Positions 7,884 through 17,605 of a stretch of 46,410 nt of DNA are shown piece by piece (the first letter of the stretch is position 1; each line of letters opens with the position of its first letter). Origin of the DNA: Chloroflexi bacterium TSY (GTDB lineage: Bacteria; Chloroflexota; Anaerolineae; Caldilineales; Caldilineaceae); contig JAHBNG010000120.1 in assembly GCA_019217005.1 (NCBI GenBank), forward strand, positions 1 to 46,410. Reading direction: 5' to 3'. The position numbers and the translations under genes are program-made. The notes under the pieces are model-generated. The model saw only the letters and a program-made list of their open reading frames with translations. It was not told where the DNA came from and did no database searches.

Positions 7884-9329
7884 TTATGTCCTTTCTCTAA
7901 GCAGAGCCTCGTCTTCGGCGTCAGATTCATTATCGGTCGCCTCCAACTCCACCACCACCGTCTCATCCGTTGGTTCAACGATCAAGGTCAGCCCGTCCAT
8001 CCCCACGATGCGCACGGGTTGTTGGGCCGGCACCTTCTGCGATGAACGGAGTTGAGCAAACCATAGCTGGCTATCAAAATGGACGCGTCCCTGCGGTGCA
8101 AGCTCTTGGTGTACAGTAGCTAGTTTGCCCACATATTGTTCTTGGCCGGTTTGCAAAGGCGAATTACGCGTACGCGCCACTTGTCCGATCACCAGAAAAA
8201 TAAAGGCAGCCATGACGACAGTCGTTCCACCGAGCAGCCAGGGATTGACGCTCAGATCGGGTAGGGTCGGCGGGACGGCTCGAATGGGGCGAAAGAGCAT
8301 CAGCCCACCAAGCAAAAAGGCGATGGTGGCACCAGTTCCCAGAACACCTGTGGCATCAGTACTCAGTTCCGCCACCAGTAGGACAAGCGCCAAGACAATA
8401 AAGGCCACGCCAGCCCAGTTGGTGGGTAGATTGCCCAATGCTGTAAAGGCAAATATCAACGAAATGACGCCCGTTATGCCAGGGATCAGCGTTCCTGGAT
8501 TGTAGAGTTCAGCAATCAATCCGATGGTGCCGACGCTGAGCAAAATAAACGCAATGTCGGGCGTGCTAATCACATGCAGGAGCTGCTCGGCAAAGTTCAT
8601 GGGCGCATCATACCGCGGCGCATCTGCCACATTCAGCATCACTTCACCGCTTGACGTCTCAACGGACCAGCCATCAATTTGCTCCAACAGGTGATCCAAA
8701 TCATCTGCCACGACATCGATCACATTGAGTTCTAGCGCCTCCTTGGCCGTAATGGAGACGCTCTCGCGCACAGCTTGTTCGGCCCACTCGGCATTCCGAT
8801 CGCGATTACTGGCCAGCGAGCGGATCGTGGCGGCGGCATCGTTGACGACTTTGCTGACCATCACCTCATCGACCTCTTGATCTCCGCCCCCACCCAATCC
8901 AACGGGATGTGCAGCCCCTGTATTGGTGTTGGGTGCCATCGCCGCAACATTGCTGGCGACCAGTACGAAAAGTCCTGCAGAAGCAGCTCGTGCGCCCTGG
9001 GGCGTGACGTAAACTACCACTGGAACAGGGGACGCCAGAATCGCCTGGGTCATCTCGCGCATGGACGTATCCAAACCACCAGGTGTGTCCAGTTCAACGA
9101 CAACGAGTCGGGCGTTCTGATTGGCTGCATCGGTCAGTGCTCGTTGTAAATAGTTGGCAACCGGTGGATTGATGACACCGCGAATTTGAAGAATGTGAAT
9201 TGCATCATAAGCAGATTGCGCATCTTGGGCATAGAGAGCGCTACTGCCTAAGAACAGAAACCCCAACTGCCAGAGGAAAAGAAACGTGAGTAGTCGAGCA
9301 TGTCGATTGCGAACTCTATCGTTCCTCAT
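7884..9329 (-). CDS. NfeD family membrane-bound serine protease (ClpP class)
   Basis: A 481-residue protein. It has a signal/anchor helix at residues 14-33. A ClpP-like serine protease domain spans about 45-230 with the substrate-strand motif VVVELDTPGGLDTSM. The Ser nucleophile lies in GARAASAGLF (about Ser117) and a Lys about 43 residues later (near VMVSKVVNDAAATIRSLA) is the likely base of the Ser/Lys dyad. Four to five membrane helices follow (about 270-400), then a C-terminal OB-like NfeD domain (about 405-460, QYVGKLATVHQELAPQGRVHF). This is the long-form NfeD, known to pair with slipins in membrane quality control. A good AGGAGC site precedes the ATG. The SPFH gene starts 5 nt downstream, so translation is probably coupled. 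Confidence 0.93.
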   Translation of the reverse strand: MRNDRVRNRHARLLTFLFLWQLGFLFLGSSALYAQDAQSAYDAIHILQIRGVINPPVANYLQRALTDAANQNARLVVVELDTPGGLDTSMREMTQAILASPVPVVVYVTPQGARAASAGLFVLVASNVAAMAPNTNTGAAHPVGLGGGGDQEVDEVMVSKVVNDAAATIRSLASNRDRNAEWAEQAVRESVSITAKEALELNVIDVVADDLDHLLEQIDGWSVETSSGEVMLNVADAPRYDAPMNFAEQLLHVISTPDIAFILLSVGTIGLIAELYNPGTLIPGITGVISLIFAFTALGNLPTNWAGVAFIVLALVLLVAELSTDATGVLGTGATIAFLLGGLMLFRPIRAVPPTLPDLSVNPWLLGGTTVVMAAFIFLVIGQVARTRNSPLQTGQEQYVGKLATVHQELAPQGRVHFDSQLWFAQLRSSQKVPAQQPVRIVGMDGLTLIVEPTDETVVVELEATDNESDAEDEALLRERT

Positions 9330-9704
9330 TGTCTTGCTCCTTCACCGTGTCTTCTCAATTTTGCATATACCGGAAACATTCTCGATTTCACTTAAGAGCC
9401 ACAAAACGTTATGATAGCTGTACGATAAAATGGGGGAAATCGCGAATAGCCACATCACATAAATTTCGGACAATCGTACCTCGATAAAAATACTTTGATT
9501 GTCCAAAGTTCAAGTGGCGTCTCTATAAGAGTGTAGCCAGAAGTTTAGATTTTGGCAAAAGTCAGACCTCCAGGAGGCTGTCGGAAAGAAATGATCTGTG
9601 CGCAGGTCTCTCAAAGTCCCTCCTGAGAGGGTGGTTTAAAAGCAAGACCACTTAAATAACGTGGAGCCAGCATTCTCTAATGCGGCGACGACTCGACGGA
9701 AACC
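9330..9704. other. Intergenic DNA upstream of the NfeD/slipin operon
   Basis: No gene is visible. An 8-bp inverted repeat, GGACAATC (9468-9475) with GATTGTCC (9497-9504), is the only clear symmetry. The segment should contain the promoter for the leftward NfeD operon, but no consensus -35/-10 pair stands out. Confidence 0.4.
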
Positions 9705-9859
9705 GGCGTTAGAGATTACACGCAGTAGGATTTCTCAGAGGTAGAGCGTTCAAATGGCGAAAAAAGACGCAGTAGAGAATCTCGGACCATTTGGCCCGCT
9801 CGAGTCTGTTTTGACTGAGAAGTGCAGGATTATGTCTACTGCGTGTAATAGAGAACGCC
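9705..9859. repeat. 155-bp element with 24-bp imperfect inverted ends
   Basis: The left end (9705-9728, beginning GGCGTT and ending ATTACACGCAGTAG) is the inverse of the right end (9836-9859) except for an AGAG/CTCT block in the middle, so about 20 of 24 positions pair. No protein is encoded and no target duplication is obvious. It sits just downstream of the truncated solute-binding-protein gene and looks like a non-autonomous element or the remnant of one. Confidence 0.55.
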
Positions 9860-9910
9860 TACTCCTCGTTGCGGTCTAGCTATGTATAGATTCAACTCAA
9901 TGGCGCCGTA

Positions 9911-10897
9911 CTACTCTGCTGGTTTATCCAAAAACTCCTGGAGCGTGTCAGATGCTTGTGCGAAAAACGCATCATTTGGCTCCTCATCACCCACCCATAG
10001 TGGGTCGAAGATCGCGCGGACGGTGGTCTGCAATTCTTGCTTGCGCAGATTGGCCGGGTTGATGTGTTCAGCCGCTTCGTCGGCGGCCTGCCCCAGCAGG
10101 AGTAGATGTGGATTGCTGGTGATGCGTTCGTCTTCATAGACATCGGGCCGGGCGGCCAAGCCAATCTCCAGCGCCACGCCAACACCACCCTCCTTATCTG
10201 TCAGATACTTGCAGAATTCATATGCCAGATCGGGAATCTCCGACTGGGAAGTCACTGCCTCGGCATCGATATGCAGATGCCCACCTCGCACACCAGCCGG
10301 GCCGGTAGGCATCAACACCATGTCCCAGTTGAATTTGTCCTCCACCACATTGCGGATGGACAATCCCCAGCCACCACTCTGATAGCTGGCCAGCTTTTCG
10401 GCCAAGAACATTTGGCTTGTCCCGCCACCTGTGCCCTGGATCTCCTGCGGAGTTGGTGCCACAGTATGGGTATAGAAGAGATCGTAGACCCACTGAACAG
10501 CTTGTTTCACTTCTTCGGACTCCAGCAGCGATGTGGTGCCATCCTCGGAAATGAGTTCGCCCCCATAGGGCAGAGTGTGATTGCGTATTGCGCTATAGTC
10601 TCCAGTGGAAGCCAAGTAACCAAAGCGATCCTCATTCGTCATCTGCAGCGCCATTTGCAGCAGGTCTTCACGCGTCCAGTCATTGGTGGGTGCCTCTAGC
10701 CCCTCGGCTTCGATCATGTCGCGATTGAAAAAGAGGCTCGTGGCGACGCTGTGAGCCAACTCGGGCAGCCCATAGATCTTATCTTCCATACGCAGGGACT
10801 CGACAATACGCGGATAATATTCATCTAGTGAAAAGCCAGACGAATCTGCGTCGACCAGCTCGTCAAGCGGCGCTAGTCCATTGTTGAGCATCCTCAA
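9911..10897 (-). pseudogene. ABC solute-binding protein lacking its N-terminal part
   Basis: The reading frame encodes the C-terminal two thirds of a family 1 (MalE-like) extracytoplasmic binding protein. It contains LDELVDADSSGFSLDEYYP, KIYGLPELAHSVATSLFFNRDM with the usual IYGLP segment, SGGWGLSIR, and the NPANLRKQELQTTV region near the end. The signal peptide and about the first 110-130 residues are absent. The frame begins at a junction near 10895 where the sequence switches to a Lon N-terminal domain in a different frame. The product could not be exported as read. No permease of the matching sugar type is adjacent. Confidence 0.8.
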
Positions 10898-11513
10898 TGT
10901 ACTTTACCATCTCAGCCAATTCATCGGGCATCTTCGGATTTTGATTGACCCATGTTAGCATCTGTTCCCGTACCGATCTTATCCGCTCTTTTTCCGTTAG
11001 ATCACTTCTTTCATTTTCTGGACATAGCTCAGCATGAACGCGTAAATAGGGTTCTTGCTGGGCATATTCTCGTATTTGAATCCGCCGTAACCCTTGAACC
11101 AACAGGCGTATGGAACTGTCGGATCTCTCCATAATGCGGTGAACATGTGCCACAATACCTGTCGAATAAATCTCATCTGGGCCGGGAACTCTATTCTCTT
11201 CATCCTTGACAGTCGCCAAAACCATGAGATTGGGATGGTTCAAATTTTCGCGCACCATTTTCAAGCTACGCTCTAATCCGACAGGTAGTGGAACCCACAT
11301 CATCGGATAGACGACGATACCACGAAGGGGAAGGAGGGGCAGTGTGCGTGAAATCGATGAAACAATCTCCTCATCGCCAAGTTGTGGCTTACCAGACTCA
11401 TCTGACTTATATAGAATCGTCTCACCTTGCTCCACAAAAGTTTCGTCCCAAAAATTGAGCCGCTTTGTTACATCGAATTGTGGCGGGGGTAAAGTATCTT
11501 GAACCATGCTCAT
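10863..11513 (-). pseudogene. Lon protease N-terminal (substrate-binding) domain fragment
   Basis: Residues about 55-215 match the LON N-terminal domain: SRTLPLLPLRGIVVYPMMWV, VGLERSLKMVRE, EIYSTGIVAHVHRIMERSD, LRRIQIREYAQQEPYLRV and the helix ending ELAEMVKYIED. The AAA+ and Ser/Lys protease domains that make up most of Lon are missing. The fragment runs into a solute-binding-protein sequence near 10895. Its first codons (ATG AGC ATG GTT) lie exactly at the edge of the IS4-like insertion. Removing that element with one copy of its 5-bp duplication puts this frame in continuity with the sigma factor to the right. The MVQDTLP stretch therefore probably belonged to the sigma C-terminus. The piece is a rearrangement product rather than a working Lon. 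Confidence 0.8.
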
Positions 11514-12936
11514 CTTTACTTTCTGGTAAAAGAAAAGAGATGAGGTGAGAAATGTGACAAAAAGCGGTTAGCAGTTCATCCTAAAGGTAGAGAACCCAAA
11601 AAGGAGGAAGGAATGCTAACCGCGCCAGAAATAACTATAGCAGTACTGATGAATGTATTGCAAGTAACGCCGATGGGAACAAACGTAAATGTAATGCGTC
11701 TGATGTGGGCAATGCTGAATGGGTCGTTTCTGAAAAGTCGAGGAGCAATCCATAGCGCATTGAAAGAAAGCGGGTTTGAAGATGAGGAGCTCCGGCGAAG
11801 CTGGTGGAGCTTTCGATATGGATCATGGGATATCACAAGTCTGCTGGGGTCGTGGCAAGAAGAAGTGGAGTGGAAAGGGAATGGGAGGCAAAAAAGTTAG
11901 AAGGGTACCGAGTGAAAAGCATAGATATCACAGGGTTCTGGCGACCGAAGCTGCAAGGGAAAGTGAACCGACTCTATAACTCAACGGCTCGTCGGGCATT
12001 GCCCGCGCTCATCTTTGGAGTGATGATAAGCTCGGGGGAGATAGGCGGGAAGCGAGTGCCACTGCTCAAGGCAATCATGAGATGCACGGTTGGAACAAAG
12101 GAAAGTGAGTTTCGGAAAAAGCTGCTGACAGAGACGAAGAAATCACTGGAGTCAGACGAAGTGGCGGTGGTCGATGCCGGGTTTACAATCAGAGAAATGC
12201 TAGAAAGCGGCATAGACCGATTTGTCCTGCGGGAAGCCATTAACTGCACAGTGCGCCGCAATGAGTTCCCCAAACGCAAAGAAAAAGGCAGACCACCTGA
12301 ATATGGTGATAGTGGTCGCCTGATTTGCTATCAAGCATGGCACAATCTCGTCCCCAGAACAACCAAGGTGGATACAGCCAACCGTACCTACTCGATTTAC
12401 GTCATTCAGGATCCGGCCTACAACACACCTTTGGTTTTGGCGACCGTTATGACTTTGCAGCCTGAAACCATTTATCTTGTCTACCTGGAACGCTGGCCTG
12501 TTGAACATCCCCCCCTTGGCTTCCAAGCAGATGATTGGCTTACATCGTCAATTTGTTCATGCCGATGAGGCTTGTTTCCGCTTACCTGAACTGGGGCTGC
12601 TGGCTGGCAATCTTCTTTCCCATTTAGCCGCTTCTCTTCCTCCCATACCGACTGGCTACTGGGATCGAGAGCCTCAAGCCACTCCCGGCAGGCTGCGCCG
12701 TGTTCTCTCGAGTGCTCTTTTTCCAACTCCTGACCAACTCGACCCTGACTTTCGGAAAAAGGCCTCGGTTTCACACCATTTACCTAAAGGCGTTCTCGCC
12801 CATCGCCGCCTCAATGCCGCTGCTTAAACTAGCCGAGCACTATTTTTACATTTTATCCCGTTTTTTCAGGGTGGATTCTTTTTTCCGCCCCTTTCGGTTT
12901 GCCCTTTGTCACTCAAGCCTTTACCAGAAAGTAAAG
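11514..12936 (+). mobile_element. IS4-like insertion sequence, copy 1, 1423 bp
   Basis: The perfect 17-bp terminal inverted repeats CTTTACTTTCTGGTAAA lie at 11514-11530 and 12920-12936. The flanking CTCAT at 11509-11513 and 12937-12941 is a 5-bp target duplication. It interrupts a frame that once ran from the ECF sigma factor into the Lon-like fragment. A second copy with the same ends lies at 43673-45151. A 5-bp duplication is unusual for classical IS4 and closer to IS1634 or ISH3-type relatives, so the family is left as IS4-like. Confidence 0.92.
11613..12827 (+). pseudogene. IS4-like DDE transposase, copy 1, frameshifted with a deletion
   Basis: The frame opens MLTAPEITIAVLMNVLQVTP and then must change frame near 11860-11890 and again near 12510. 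DDE landmarks are present: Asp in SIDITGFWRPKLQG, Asp in AVVDAGFTIREML, and the IS4 YREK pattern. In copy 2 that pattern reads cleanly as YLERWPVEPPPLASK (Tyr, 2 residues, Arg, 3, Glu, 6, Lys). In copy 1 a run of seven C's at this point (six in copy 2) breaks the frame just before the Lys. Copy 1 also lacks about 80 bp present in copy 2 (44447-44527), apparently lost between short ATA repeats. Neither copy is intact, but a consensus of the two would be. Confidence 0.85.
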
Positions 12937-13478
12937 CTCATGATATGTTCCTTTATGCGTTTGCGGGCGGAGTACAGTCGGCTCTTCACCGTTGAGACCG
13001 GCAGATCGAGAGCGGACGAGATGGTTTTGTACGATTGTTGATAGAAGTAGAATCGCACAAATATTGTGTGCTCATGTGACGGCAAAGAAGCAACAGCCTC
13101 ATCAATCGCTCGACGGACCTCATTCTGGACAAATACTTCCACGAGTTCAGGTTGATCACTGATCTGGCGCGAAGCGTTCTCTAACCCTACCGTTGCCAAC
13201 TGTTTTCTGCGTACTACGCGGTCCGCTTGTTTAAAGACAATGCGTCGAAACCAGCCTGGGAATGCGGCAGGGTTGCGCAATTGCGAAAGGCATAAATAAG
13301 CCGTGAGAAATGCGTCTTGTGCAACATCCTCGGCCAAGCTATAATCACCCAACAGCGAATAACTATAGCCAATCGCCATCTCCTGAAAGCGCCGCACCAG
13401 GCGTTCAAAGGCGTCTGTTTGGCCTGCCTGTGACTGTTTCACAATTCTTTCGAGTTCGTCTTCGCTAAGATTGTGCAT
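12921..13478 (-). CDS. ECF-type RNA polymerase sigma factor, C-terminus replaced by IS end
   Basis: A 185-residue sigma-70 family protein. Region 2 is at about 20-85 (DAFERLVRRFQEMAIGYSYS, DYSLAEDVAQDAFLTAY, FPGWFRRIVFKQADRVVRR) and region 4 at about 125-178 (LPSHEHTIFVRFYFYQQSYK, ALDLPVSTVKSRLYSARKRI). It directs RNA polymerase to alternative promoters. The last four codons (FTFW and stop) come from the inverted repeat of the IS4-like element. Before the insertion the frame continued into MSMVQDTLPPPQ and onward, and ECF sigmas of this group usually do have a C-terminal extension there. Regions 2 and 4 are intact, so it may still work. No anti-sigma gene is adjacent. A weak ribosome binding site precedes the ATG. 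Confidence 0.88.
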   Translation of the reverse strand: MHNLSEDELERIVKQSQAGQTDAFERLVRRFQEMAIGYSYSLLGDYSLAEDVAQDAFLTAYLCLSQLRNPAAFPGWFRRIVFKQADRVVRRKQLATVGLENASRQISDQPELVEVFVQNEVRRAIDEAVASLPSHEHTIFVRFYFYQQSYKTISSALDLPVSTVKSRLYSARKRIKEHIMSFTFW

Positions 13479-13529
13479 ACTTCATTTTCGCTCTCGATTA
13501 TGGTAATAGTTCTCCTTGCTACACCGAAC

Positions 13530-13638
13530 GAGGAGGTGACAGTCACTTTTCGCACAAAGCGAGCCAGAATTGTTCCTAACCTGCCCATTTAAACGTGAAG
13601 TGACGGTCACCTTCGGAGATAACCTGACCAGTTACCGA
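13530..13638. repeat. Dispersed ~105-bp palindromic repeat, copy A
   Basis: AGGTGACAGTCACTT (13534-13548) pairs with AAGTGACGGTCACCT (13598-13612) with one mismatch. The central CACAAAGCGAGCC-GAATTGTTCCT-ACCTGCCC stretch and the tail GATAAC-TGA-CAGTTACC recur at 24045-24148 with few differences. It encodes no protein. It lies upstream of the leftward sigma factor and of the MerR gene. The shared ends suggest a non-autonomous mobile repeat. Confidence 0.7.
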
Positions 13639-13750
13639 TCATGTTTGTAACATTTGTATGTCTGAAGCTCGTCTATAGTAAGGACCCATCTCGCAATGAA
13701 AATGTTGTTGAAAACGATTTCTCTCACAGAATGGTTGACAAAACTCCCTC

Positions 13751-13781
13751 TTGACTCTACCCCTGGGTGAAGCTGTATCCT
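13751..13781 (+). promoter_or_regulatory. MerR-type promoter with 19-bp spacer
   Basis: TTGACT (13751-13756) and TATCCT (13776-13781) are separated by 19 bp. The spacer carries the dyad CTACCC-CTG-GGGTG-like centre (CTACCCCTGGGTGAAG). An overlong 19-bp spacer with a dyad is the hallmark of promoters twisted open by MerR-family activators. The start codon of the MerR gene follows 7 nt after the -10 box, so the mRNA would be nearly leaderless. Autoregulation is inferred. Confidence 0.7.
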
Positions 13782-13855
13782 ATAGCATATGGACAAACAA
13801 CCAAAAAACCTCATCTCAATCGGACAATTTTCGAAGCAGACGCAGCTTTCCTTAA

Positions 13856-15147
13856 GGCTAAACCAAAAAAATAATTATACGCGAACGAGAGAATGGAGAG
13901 GGGGAATAAGGACAAACCATTTTTCTAAACCAGGTAAACGTTGGAAGCGTTGTTCCAAACGGTCCATCTCTTTCTGAGTGAGTTTGACGCCGGTCTCATA
14001 AAGAGTGGAATTCAGGTGAACGAAGGGTTGTAGTTGGTTAAAGCGAAAAGAACGGGCAAAATTGAGAACGGTCTCAAGAGAATCGAGAAGAGAACCGTTC
14101 CAGTGTTTTTCAAGATGGCCCCAAACCCGTTCGATGGGGTTGTATTTACTGTGATAAGGAGGGTAGCAGGCGAGCTGAATAGAGAGACGATAGTGCTCAA
14201 CAAACTGAGTGAGACGATACATAAACTGAGTCCGACGGGTATGATTTTCGGGACCATTGTCCTGATTGATCACGAGGGTCTTGACGTGAGGAAAGTGTTC
14301 ACGTACGCTTTCCCAAAATCAATCAGGCAGTCGACAATAAAGTCACTCGTCACTTTCGACTGAGTCAAGTAAAGAAAGAGTTCCTTGGTTGAAGGGAGGT
14401 AAATGCCAAAGGAGTGACTTTCTCGGTCTTCTTATCTTGAAAGTCATGATCGAGCGCTTTGACAACCACTCGACTTATCCCTTCTCTCGAGAAACGGTCA
14501 AGTAAAATCGTCGCTTTGGCATCCCAAGAGAGCGCAGAACCGTCTCGTCTGCATCCGCTTCTTGATTGATCTGATGAATTCTATCAAAGATCGCATCGGT
14601 CTCTGGGATCTTTTCACTGGTTGACTTTTTTGACCCGGTTTGAGCCATAGCCTAACTCATTGAGCTTCAAGCGGATGGCCTCTTCGCCAGGCAATTCCTC
14701 ATCTGTGTATCCTTTCTGCTCGATGAGCTGGGTACGCATTTCGGCGGCGGTTAGTCGAGTGTACAATTGGGGGTCGAAAGGTGGGATCGGTCTGGCTGAA
14801 TTGATCGGCGATTTCAACCATATCGGCCAGTAAAGTGGGGATATGGTCTTCGGCTTTTGCGACCACGTCGGTGGCTTTGGTCGACATAACAGAAGCCGCC
14901 TTCTAGTTCTTCCAGGGCTTTGGCTATCGTCGCCCGATTCCAGCCCAACTCTCGTTCTGCTTTCGTCGGACTCCCTTCGCATATCGTTTTGACCGTTTGG
15001 GCCATGAAGTGCCTTCTTTCGTATCCACTTAACATGGCCTTCGTCTCTTTCAAGACTTCAACCATTTCTGGCGAGATTGTCATTTTTGCTCCTTTTGGAG
15101 AGCTAGTTTAACACCTTCTCGCGTATATTTTATTTTTTGGATTGGCC
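13856..15147 (-). mobile_element. ISAzo13-family insertion sequence
   Basis: Imperfect inverted ends of about 30 bp are visible: the left end reads GGCTAAACCAAAAAAATAAT and the right end, inverted, GGCCAATCCAAAAAATAAAA; both then run into ATACGCGA. TAA flanks both sides (13853-13855 and 15148-15150), and TAAGG is repeated if the ends are set two bases further in. Excision restores the MerR helix-turn-helix frame. The internal genes are on the minus strand. Confidence 0.85.
13875..15083 (-). pseudogene. ISAzo13-family DDE transposase, frameshifted
   Basis: The N-terminus MTISPEMVEVLKETKAMLSG with the helix-turn-helix region ELGWNRATIAKALEELEGGF lies at 15083-14814. The middle (FDPQLYTRLTAAEMRTQLIE, GEEAIRLKLNELGYGSNRVK) is in a second frame to 14614. 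The catalytic core continues in further frames and finishes as MINQDNGPENHTRRTQFMYR, YYPPYHSKYNPIERVWGHLE-like and QRFQRLPGLEKWFV at 14273-13875. The NQDNGPEN and HSKYNPIER motifs are diagnostic for ISAzo13. At least three frame changes make it inactive as read. Confidence 0.85.
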
Positions 15148-16112
15148 TAAGGGCGCTGCGTTTGTATCACGAGAAAGGGTTGTTGCTACCAGCCTATATC
15201 GACCCTTTTTCGAATTACCGTTATTATGTACCGAAACAAGTACAGATCGCACAATACATTCAACTGCTGCGCGAGATGGATATGCCATTGACGATGATCA
15301 AGCAGTTTCTAGAACGGGTTGAAACAGAACCGCAGGAGGCTGCGCACGTTCTGCAAACCTATCTTCGGCTTTTCGATGCACGTGTTGCCCTTGTCCATCA
15401 GACGGCGCGAAAAGTTTCACAGCTATTGGGAAAACAGGAGAATCGAATGTCAACGCAAACAGAACGAGAACTCTGTCTAGATGATTTACCGCTGGTAGAA
15501 AGTAGCCAGCTATTGGATACACTGAAGAAGGTATTAGATGTTTCTGCCTCTGTTTTGTCGCCCGACAACTATCGCCTCGTTGGAACAACAGCCTCGCTTT
15601 TGCATGGCGCCCACACGCCGTCCAAGGGGATTGACTTTTTGATGCGCGATCATGAGAGCGTGGACGCGTTACACTTGGCGCTCTCGGTCTTTAAGATCGA
15701 TTCGCCACCGACCTACTTTGCCAAGTGATAGGCAGTATTGGGCGACTTACTTTGTGGATGATGTGAACGTGGGTGCCAGCACAGTAGAGTGGAACGCAGT
15801 GTCAGACGGTATTGAGTGTCTCGGTGAGGGACCCTGGGCTCATTTCAGCGCTTTGCCGTTGGGAGAACATTTGGTGCCGACAGTTGCTCTCGAACTGCGA
15901 CTGGTCACCGAGCTTTTTCGAAGTCGACCCGACCGCTATCGACCACTCATCAAATATATGCGCATCAGACCGTGCGACATTGCATTACTCTTGCGTGGGA
16001 TGGATGAGCGCAAAATTCCCAAAGAAAAGCAAGAAGAGGTCATTGGCCAGTTAACCTACCCTGAGCACTGTCATAATTGGGAATCAAATGAGTGAGATAG
16101 GAAACGGCTGAC

Positions 16113-17552
16113 ATGAATGGAAGCACTCAGAACATTACAAATGCGGTTGATAACTTGATCAATCAGATTGTCGAATCTCATGGATTAGCGGGCATCGCTG
16201 TCGGCATTGTAAAAGAAAGCAAAACGATATATGCCAGGGGTTTTGGTGTGCGAGATATTAACACCCAAGAACCGGTCACAAAGTCTTCCTTATTCCCAAT
16301 CGCTTCGGTGACGAAAACCTTTACGGCGACCGCGGTGATGCAGCGAATCGAACAATACGATATTCAGATAGATACCCCTTTCGTGGAGTACCTTCCCTAT
16401 TTCCAACTAGAGGACGAACGGTATCGACAGATTACGATCCGGCAGTTGTTAACACATACGGGAGGCTTGCCCCGTGGCGAGAACTATTGGGACGAACCTG
16501 ATTTTCAACCTGAAGTCGATGATGATGCGTTGGAGCGTCATTTGCGCAGTTTAGCGGGGGCCCGGCTCATTCATACGCCAGGCGAAAAATTTGCGTATAG
16601 CAACCTGGACTTTGAAATTCTGGGGGATGTCATTGCCAAGGTTTCAGGTCAATCATTTGAGAGCTATATGGCGGAGCATATTCTACAGCCGCTCGACATG
16701 CACCAGAGTACATTTTTCAAGCCAGATGTGGATTCGCCTTTGGCAACAACTCCTCATGTTCATGCACCACAGCCAATGGTCAGTCCGGTTTATCCGTATC
16801 ATCGCGCCCATGCGCCGCAATCTTGCCTTCATTCCAACGTGACGGAGATGTGCAACTGGATGACCGCACATCTGAATCGTGGGACATTTCAGAATCGGCA
16901 ACTTCTCAATGGGACGACCTATGATCTATGTTGGCACCCCTATGTACTCGTCAATGACGGCGAACCACCAACATACATGGGATTGAGTTGGTTCATTGGT
17001 GAGCATCGTGGGCATCGGACGGTTAGTCATCCCGGAGACGAGATAGGATTTCGGGCTGTGATCATTCTGCTTCCCAAGCAGGAGCTAGGCGTTGTTGTTT
17101 TGGTCAATAGCGGTCCCGTCCCTGAAACAGCTTTTGCCAAAGCGGTAGTGGATATCGCTCTTGGTCTACAACCAGAGCCTCCCAAACCGCTGGTGATCGT
17201 ACCCGTCAGCCAGACCTTAGCCGAAAAAGGACTCGACGCTTCGATCGCGCACTATCGCGAACTCGAAAAAAATCATCCAGATGAGTATGACTTTGACTGG
17301 TCCCAATACTATACCATCGGTTGGAATAATTTGCTGGTTTCACTCAAAAAACCCAAGGAGGCCGTTGAGATTTTCAAGCTGGCCGTAGCGATTTACCCAG
17401 AGTCCGATGCCTACTATCACGTTTTGGGCGAAGTCTCTGTCCAAAGTGGTGATATCGATCTGGCAATTGAAAGCCTGCAAAAATGCCTGGAACTCAATCC
17501 GGCTCATCCCCATGCTGGAGACATATTGCAAGAGCTAGTCGATAAAGAATAA
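16113..17552 (+). CDS. Beta-lactamase-fold serine hydrolase with C-terminal TPR repeats
   Basis: The product has 479 residues. The class C/esterase fold (about 10-350) shows the SxxK nucleophile motif SVTK (Ser65-Lys68), the YxN motif YSN (162-164) and the third motif HPG in VSHPGDEIGF (about 306-308). Residues 375-479 form two to three TPR-like helical pairs (PKEAVEIFKLAVAIYPESDA, GDIDLAIESLQKCLELNPAH). No signal peptide is present, so a cytosolic esterase or peptidase role is more likely than cell-wall action. It starts 17 nt after the MerR-type gene and is probably the gene that regulator controls. Hydrolysis of an ester, amide or lactam toxin is a reasonable inference, but the substrate is unknown. 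The frame is intact, unlike its upstream partner. Confidence 0.88.
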   Translation: MNGSTQNITNAVDNLINQIVESHGLAGIAVGIVKESKTIYARGFGVRDINTQEPVTKSSLFPIASVTKTFTATAVMQRIEQYDIQIDTPFVEYLPYFQLEDERYRQITIRQLLTHTGGLPRGENYWDEPDFQPEVDDDALERHLRSLAGARLIHTPGEKFAYSNLDFEILGDVIAKVSGQSFESYMAEHILQPLDMHQSTFFKPDVDSPLATTPHVHAPQPMVSPVYPYHRAHAPQSCLHSNVTEMCNWMTAHLNRGTFQNRQLLNGTTYDLCWHPYVLVNDGEPPTYMGLSWFIGEHRGHRTVSHPGDEIGFRAVIILLPKQELGVVVLVNSGPVPETAFAKAVVDIALGLQPEPPKPLVIVPVSQTLAEKGLDASIAHYRELEKNHPDEYDFDWSQYYTIGWNNLLVSLKKPKEAVEIFKLAVAIYPESDAYYHVLGEVSVQSGDIDLAIESLQKCLELNPAHPHAGDILQELVDKE

Positions 17553-17605
17553 ATGGTTCAAACAGAACGACGAAATGAGCGTACTTTGGGCACTACCCGA
17601 CAAAC

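Larger units (their letters stand above)
13789..16095 (+). pseudogene. MerR-family regulator fused to a nucleotidyltransferase-like domain, disrupted
   Basis: The helix-turn-helix starts MDKQPKNLISIGQFSKQTQL and is cut at 13855 by an ISAzo13-type element. It resumes at 15148 as ALRLYHEKGLLLPAYIDPFS, followed by MerR dimerisation helices to about residue 120. A second domain (DNYRLVGTTASLLHGAHTPS then KGIDFLMRDHESVDAL) resembles a minimal nucleotidyltransferase fold, with Gly where the first metal-binding Asp of a DxD motif is usual. A frameshift near 15724 separates it from the last part, QYWATYFVDDVNVGASTVEW to LTYPEHCHNW. Effector-sensing MerR proteins activate the gene behind them; here the serine hydrolase follows after 17 nt. 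With the insertion and frameshift the regulator is probably dead. Confidence 0.8.
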
